A stretch of DNA of 64,000 bases from NCBI GenBank assembly GCA_002435705.1, contig DIVA01000067.1, positions 32,280-96,279 on the forward strand, given 5' to 3'. The notes beneath the pieces are model-generated. The model was not told where the DNA came from and searched no databases. It saw only the letters and a program-made list of their open reading frames with translations. A program made the translations under genes and the position numbers. Source of the DNA: Bacteriovoracaceae bacterium UBA6144. GTDB taxonomy: Bacteria; Bdellovibrionota; Bacteriovoracia; Bacteriovoracales; Bacteriovoracaceae. Of this stretch, positions 60,176-64,000 are shown piece after piece. Position 1 is the stretch's first letter; every line of letters starts with the position of its first letter.

Positions 60176-61404
60176 TAGACTTTCCATCTAAATTGAATCG
60201 TTTCCCAATTATAGCACTGCGGACAGCGCCAAAAAATCTCATCCGAGTTGTATCCACACTGAGAACAGTAATGCCTTGTCAGAGAACCAGACAAGGTGTT
60301 GAGAAGCTGCTGAGTATTCTCTAGAGCTTCTTCCGTTTTTCCAACGGCAATCAGTAGTTTGATGTACTCCATTTTAAGCACATCACTTTGACCATAGTTT
60401 TTCATCCACCTATCGAGGAGCTCAAAGGCTTCTTGGTAACGATTAGCCGATTTCAACAATCGAATTTTCGAAAGAATAACAGACGGTGCTGAAACCAAAT
60501 CCACATCATGGAAATTAAGAAATGATTTTTTGAGCTGATCAAGCCGATTCATGTACTCTTCATACTTAGGATGCTTGGGACTAAAATCTTCTAAGCTCAC
60601 AAAGAGAAAAGTCGAAAACATCGGGTGCTCTTTGAGGAGCTCCATCAGAAGAATATTAGCGTCTTCCATCTCGCCCTGAGTAAGATGCAGCTTAAGACGA
60701 AAGATCTTGGCGGAAACCGAAGGCGCAAACCTAAAGGCATCATCCAGATCCTCTAGGGCATCTTTCAGCTGACCTTTTTCAAACTGAGCCTTAGCTTTCT
60801 GGACCAGAATATGAGAAATCGTTTCACTTTGATTCTCATGGCCTACCTTAGAAAGCATGACTCTATAGTTATAGGCTTGATCCCAATCCTCGGTGTCTTC
60901 ATAGATACGACACAAAGCCTGAATGACATCATGTTGGTCTCTATTTATTTTGAGCACGTCTTTGTAAGTCTCCACCGCTTTATCGATGAAACCACCCTTA
61001 TCAAAATCCACAGCTAACTCTTTGAGGGCAGCCAGACGAGTAGACTCTGAAATATTATCGCGAGCGATGAGAGAGCGGTGAATTGAAATCGCTTTTTCAA
61101 TCTCACCGTTTGAGCGAAAAAGACCACCTAGCGCAAAATATGTTTCAATCGTTTCACGATTCAAATCCACAGCGTTCAAAAACTCTTTGATCGCTAAATC
61201 TTTATTTCCTGAGATGAGATACTGAGTGGCATTTAGAAAGATACGGGACTGGGCTTCGAAGATACTGTTACGATATTTACGAGAAAGCTTTACCGCACGA
61301 TCTCTCTCAATCACATAATGATAGATCAAAACAGCAGTTATCCCGACAGCCACTACCGTCAAAAGATTTGTTCGTAGCCAGTCAAAAAAAGGCTGAAACT
61401 CCAT
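60175..61404 (-). CDS. lapB: LapB/YciM-like TPR protein with C-terminal rubredoxin domain
   Basis: A 409-residue inner-membrane-anchored protein. Residues about 10-25 form the membrane anchor; residues 50-350 are about eight TPR units (for example AIKEFLNAVDLNRETIETYFALGGLFRSNG); the final 30 residues are the rubredoxin-like zinc site YCSQCGYNSDEIFWRCPQC with NWETI after it. This layout matches LapB, which controls lipopolysaccharide synthesis through FtsH and LpxC in E. coli. The ATG at 61404 has GGTGAG upstream; a TTG at 61410 is an alternative. It follows sppA by seven bases. Confidence 0.9.
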   Translation of the reverse strand: MEFQPFFDWLRTNLLTVVAVGITAVLIYHYVIERDRAVKLSRKYRNSIFEAQSRIFLNATQYLISGNKDLAIKEFLNAVDLNRETIETYFALGGLFRSNGEIEKAISIHRSLIARDNISESTRLAALKELAVDFDKGGFIDKAVETYKDVLKINRDQHDVIQALCRIYEDTEDWDQAYNYRVMLSKVGHENQSETISHILVQKAKAQFEKGQLKDALEDLDDAFRFAPSVSAKIFRLKLHLTQGEMEDANILLMELLKEHPMFSTFLFVSLEDFSPKHPKYEEYMNRLDQLKKSFLNFHDVDLVSAPSVILSKIRLLKSANRYQEAFELLDRWMKNYGQSDVLKMEYIKLLIAVGKTEEALENTQQLLNTLSGSLTRHYCSQCGYNSDEIFWRCPQCYNWETIQFRWKV

Positions 61405-61411
61405 TAACAAC

Positions 61412-62335
61412 TCACCAATCCAGCAAAAATGCCGGTCCTGACTTCTTTACCATATTGCTTTTTATAAAACTCATTGTCTCTTCACCCTCTTGCAAGAGAT
61501 CAGACAGAGACATGCGCTTCTTTTTTGGCTTCACAAAACGAAGACCAAACTTTTCCTTAAGCTTTAATTCTTTGTGAATGCGTCTTCCCGCTTCCCACAT
61601 CCCCGCAAGCTCATCCACCAATCCAAGAGCTAAGGCTTCCTCGCCATTAAAGATTTGCCCTTGAGCAAACTCTTCAGGCTTCTTCGTTAGTCTATCCTCA
61701 CGCACCTTTACGATGTCGTTAATGAACTGTCTGTGCGTGACTTTGAGGCTTGATTCAAGAATACCCTTTTCCTCTTCAGTCATCGGGCGATGAGGAGAAC
61801 CAACGTCTTTATATTTTCCAGCCTTAATCACTCCAGGCTTAAACTTGGCGAAAGCAAAAAGTTCACTCAAGTCAGCAAACTGCATAATCACACCAATTGA
61901 GCCCGTGAGACTTCCAGGACTGGCGTAAATTTTTCTAGTAGCCGCTCCAATGTAGTATCCACCAGAAGCAGCAACACTTCCAAATGAGGAGTACACAGGC
62001 TTCACTTCATTGATACGACGAATTTCCTCGTAGATCTCTTGGGTCGGTGCTACAGCGCCTCCTGGAGAATCGATGCGAAGTAAAATAGCTTTAATCGATT
62101 TTTCCTCTTCAGCAGCATGAAGCAGTTGGACTGTCTTCTTAGACTCCATGATAGCACCCTCAATCGTGATGACTGCTATGGGTCCATCTTCATCTCCTCT
62201 CATCGCTTTAGCACTTATGTCTGAAGTGTCTTTAAGGCTTGAGACTGTGAAAAAAGCAAACACCATAAAAACCACAAAAAGTGCGGTGATGAGAACAAAA
62301 ATTCCGACAATTCCTTTGGATCTTTCGCGCGACAC
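61412..62335 (-). CDS. sppA: Signal peptide peptidase SppA, short form
   Basis: A 307-residue membrane serine protease with one N-terminal transmembrane segment (FVLITALFVVFMVFAFFTV). The protease fold is complete: RIDSPGGAVAPTQEIYEEI, the serine in SSFGSVAASGGYYIGAA, and the lysine in IKAGKYKDVGSP. The catalytic pair (Ser and Lys) is thus present. This short form usually forms a tetramer that breaks down leftover signal peptides. It begins the long operon that ends in tolB. Confidence 0.94.
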   Translation of the reverse strand: MSRERSKGIVGIFVLITALFVVFMVFAFFTVSSLKDTSDISAKAMRGDEDGPIAVITIEGAIMESKKTVQLLHAAEEEKSIKAILLRIDSPGGAVAPTQEIYEEIRRINEVKPVYSSFGSVAASGGYYIGAATRKIYASPGSLTGSIGVIMQFADLSELFAFAKFKPGVIKAGKYKDVGSPHRPMTEEEKGILESSLKVTHRQFINDIVKVREDRLTKKPEEFAQGQIFNGEEALALGLVDELAGMWEAGRRIHKELKLKEKFGLRFVKPKKKRMSLSDLLQEGEETMSFIKSNMVKKSGPAFLLDW

Positions 62336-62412
62336 AGCATGCTCCTAACTAAAGATTTTTTCGATAGTTAAGTATAACCAAGTGACTGATGAAAGGAAAA
62401 GATTAAGAGGGC

Positions 62413-63741
62413 TTAAAGCTGACAGAAGTCGCGCATTCTTTGAACTTCTTGGGTTATTCTGTAAGGAACACCCCATTCAGCTGAGCGAGTTAGTCGGTTA
62501 AACTCATTTGAAAATTCCGTCGCCGTGACTGCATCGTCAACAACCACAATGAATTCATCATTAATACTATTAGCGGCTTCAGACCAATTGTGTGATCCGA
62601 ACAAAGTCTTCTTTCTGTCCACCACTCCAAATTTATGATGAAGCACATCCCCACCACGATTACGAATGGTACCAGCTGTCTGAATGGCCGGTGACCAAGG
62701 ATTATTATCTGCAGGAATAACACAGTTCGGATTGGGAATCACAACACCGAGTAAATCCAAAACCTCACTGAAGAAGCGAAAAGCAAACTTACTTTCAACT
62801 AAAACAGAAATATTGGTTCTCGAACTCACCTCTTTCATGGCATCAGCTATTTTCTGCTCACTAAAGACAAAAAGACCTGCTTGCACTGACACACGGGCCC
62901 CACGAATTTGCTTAGCAATCAAACCATTTGTCGTCATTTCCCAATCAACTTTGCGAGTTGACGGTGAGAATTGAACAGTAATCTTCTTGCCTGCAACCGT
63001 GACAGTCCTAGCCCCGCGGAAAGGCTTCTGGATGCCAAAACGAGCCGTCCAAAGAAGATCAAACTCTTCAGTAAAAAGTCGATTCATGGGCTTTGATTTG
63101 ACTACCATGAGAGCATTGTCATTGCCGCGAGAGCTACTCACACCCACGTCCCCATGAACACAACTTGGGGTGAAATTAGCTGAACTCAAAATAGTGACAT
63201 TATCGTCGATCACAACAAATTTATGATGCATTAAACCTGAGCCTGCCGAGCCATCTTCAGTATCATCAATCAGGGGAATACGAGCTTGCTGAAGGATAAA
63301 AACAGCATCTCGCTCCAGCATCTCTTCACGAGTGATTTTTCCATCTCTATTCTGATCAATCAAAAGAATGAGATCGCGATAACGAGTTGATTCATGAGAG
63401 TTGGGGTCAGAGTCTTCAGATCCATTGCGGTTTGGTTGAGCCAAAACGTTATGGTTATAACTATTCTCTAAGACCACTCGCACATCGAGGCCTTGGGCAT
63501 GCTTTTCAACCAATTTTTTTGCAATGCCCGGTAATCTAATTTCCTGCACGGCTACAAAAATGCTTTTCTTGGCTTTATCCAGCTCATCAATAACGACTTG
63601 CTCAAGATTATCGCCTTTTCGATCAATTCCACGAAAAGGGTCACGGTATGTAACTGACTCACGATTATTGAAATAGCTTCGGATTGAAGCCTGGGCTGTA
63701 AAGGAGACAAAAAGGATACTGAGTAGGAGCGTTAAACGCAT
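62413..63741 (-). CDS. Exported phospholipase D-family protein with an EF-hand loop
   Basis: A 442-residue exported protein with signal peptide LTLLLSILFVSFTAQA. Two HKD motifs mark the phospholipase D fold: HHKFVVIDD (His172, Lys174, Asp179) and HHKFGVVDR (His368, Lys370, Asp375), each followed by SSAN or SHNW. Between the N-terminal part and the first HKD lies a canonical 12-residue EF-hand loop, DQNRDGKITREE (129-140), with Asp, Asn, Asp, Thr and Glu at calcium positions. PLD enzymes cut phosphodiesters; the target could be host phospholipid, DNA or wall. The EF loop suggests calcium control. It is a single gene. Confidence 0.9.
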   Translation of the reverse strand: MRLTLLLSILFVSFTAQASIRSYFNNRESVTYRDPFRGIDRKGDNLEQVVIDELDKAKKSIFVAVQEIRLPGIAKKLVEKHAQGLDVRVVLENSYNHNVLAQPNRNGSEDSDPNSHESTRYRDLILLIDQNRDGKITREEMLERDAVFILQQARIPLIDDTEDGSAGSGLMHHKFVVIDDNVTILSSANFTPSCVHGDVGVSSSRGNDNALMVVKSKPMNRLFTEEFDLLWTARFGIQKPFRGARTVTVAGKKITVQFSPSTRKVDWEMTTNGLIAKQIRGARVSVQAGLFVFSEQKIADAMKEVSSRTNISVLVESKFAFRFFSEVLDLLGVVIPNPNCVIPADNNPWSPAIQTAGTIRNRGGDVLHHKFGVVDRKKTLFGSHNWSEAANSINDEFIVVVDDAVTATEFSNEFNRLTRSAEWGVPYRITQEVQRMRDFCQL

Positions 63742-63947
63742 GAATCCTCAATAAGTATAAGTCGCTCAAATCGAAGGCATCATTCTTCCTTATATATTCC
63801 TGAGAGTCATCTGCTATTTTCTGACACGTCATAACAACACCTTTTATTTAAGGCTAAGTCATTGATATCTATCAACTCATGAATTTTTTTCAGAGTCCGA
63901 AAAGCCTATAGGACTTGGAACATCAGGTCTCAAGCAAAGGACTGTTT

Positions 63948-64000
63948 ATGATTTGGAAAAATATCATGCTACTCGCTCTCATTTCTTGGATGGGAGCCTC
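63948..64000 (+). CDS. Partial gene at the window edge, exported protein
   Basis: Only the first 17 codons are in the window. The ATG has AAAGG upstream with seven bases between. The encoded start, IWKNIMLLALISWMGAS, looks like a signal peptide, so the protein is probably exported. The rest lies beyond the edge. Confidence 0.6.
   Translation, partial: MIWKNIMLLALISWMGA

Noticed and set aside
1..64000. tRNA, rRNA, riboswitch, insertion sequence, prophage or CRISPR locus
   Set aside because: Intergenic gaps are short, and I saw no cloverleaf, transposase, integrase, cas gene or repeat-spacer pattern.

Overview
The window reads as chromosomal core DNA from a Gram-negative, motile bacterium, most likely of the Bdellovibrionota (Bdellovibrio/Bacteriovorax-like). 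This is inference. It rests on a full Tol envelope system, MotAB, LapB, many lipoproteins and outer-membrane barrels, a c-di-GMP flavour (PilZ, HD-GYP-like), a nucleoside-salvage cluster, moderate GC, and the gene order rpsF/rpsR - DUF2232 - rplI - dnaB. No rRNA or tRNA gene, insertion sequence, prophage, CRISPR array or origin is visible. Coding density is high, with many 1-20 base overlaps between neighbouring genes. The last 53 bases hold the start of a gene that runs off the window.

Layout. 0.2-2.4 kb: a 2-Cys peroxiredoxin, a small gene behind a sigma-54-type promoter, and a degenerate HD-GYP protein. 2.4-9.4 kb (minus): lipoprotein, outer-membrane protein, PIN-PhoH ATPase and PilZ protein as one coupled unit; then a sigma-28-type promoter reading through an acidic small protein, rsmD, coaD and an aminotransferase. 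9.6-12.9 kb (plus): a 947-residue protein resembling a decayed HsdM/HsdS polypeptide, overlapping dtd. 12.9-17 kb: a membrane sensor-like protein, a TonB-like protein, a sigma-factor-like/anti-sigma-like pair, and a lipoprotein with a sigma-28-type promoter. 17-28.8 kb: TetR - barrel - aminopeptidase - glutathione synthetase operon, a fatty-acid hydroxylase, miaB with a YbaN protein, a LOG-family protein, a YciB-like protein, a WYL-like protein, a pseudouridine synthase, and motAB behind a sigma-28-type promoter.

28.8-33.7 kb: pabB, dnaB, rplI, a DUF2232 protein and a single gene in which ribosomal proteins bS6 and bS18 are fused, the clearest oddity in the window. 33.9-43.4 kb: a secreted Cys-repeat protein with a trypsin-like protease, RNase G/E, a nucleoside transporter facing pyrimidine phosphorylase - purine phosphorylase - cytidine deaminase, a DnaQ-type exonuclease and a universal stress protein. 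43.4-51.2 kb (minus): a tight operon ftsE - ftsX - envC-like - ctpA - xseA - M23 lipoprotein - degenerate histidine kinase, which combines peptidoglycan remodelling at division with DNA repair. 51.3-54.6 kb: an HD phosphohydrolase, a small protein, and a Fis/AAA+ regulator without the GAFTGA loop. 54.8-62.3 kb (minus): one long unit sppA - lapB - three unknown envelope proteins - tolQ - tolR - tolA - tolB, closed by a strong terminator. 62.4-63.7 kb: a secreted phospholipase D-like protein carrying an EF-hand calcium loop.

Recurring theme: several signalling proteins keep the fold but lack catalytic residues (HD-GYP, two histidine-kinase-like proteins, the AAA+ regulator, the EnvC LytM domain, the HsdM-like protein). 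Three sigma-28-type promoters and one sigma-54-type promoter point to motility-linked regulation of several genes with no obvious flagellar role.
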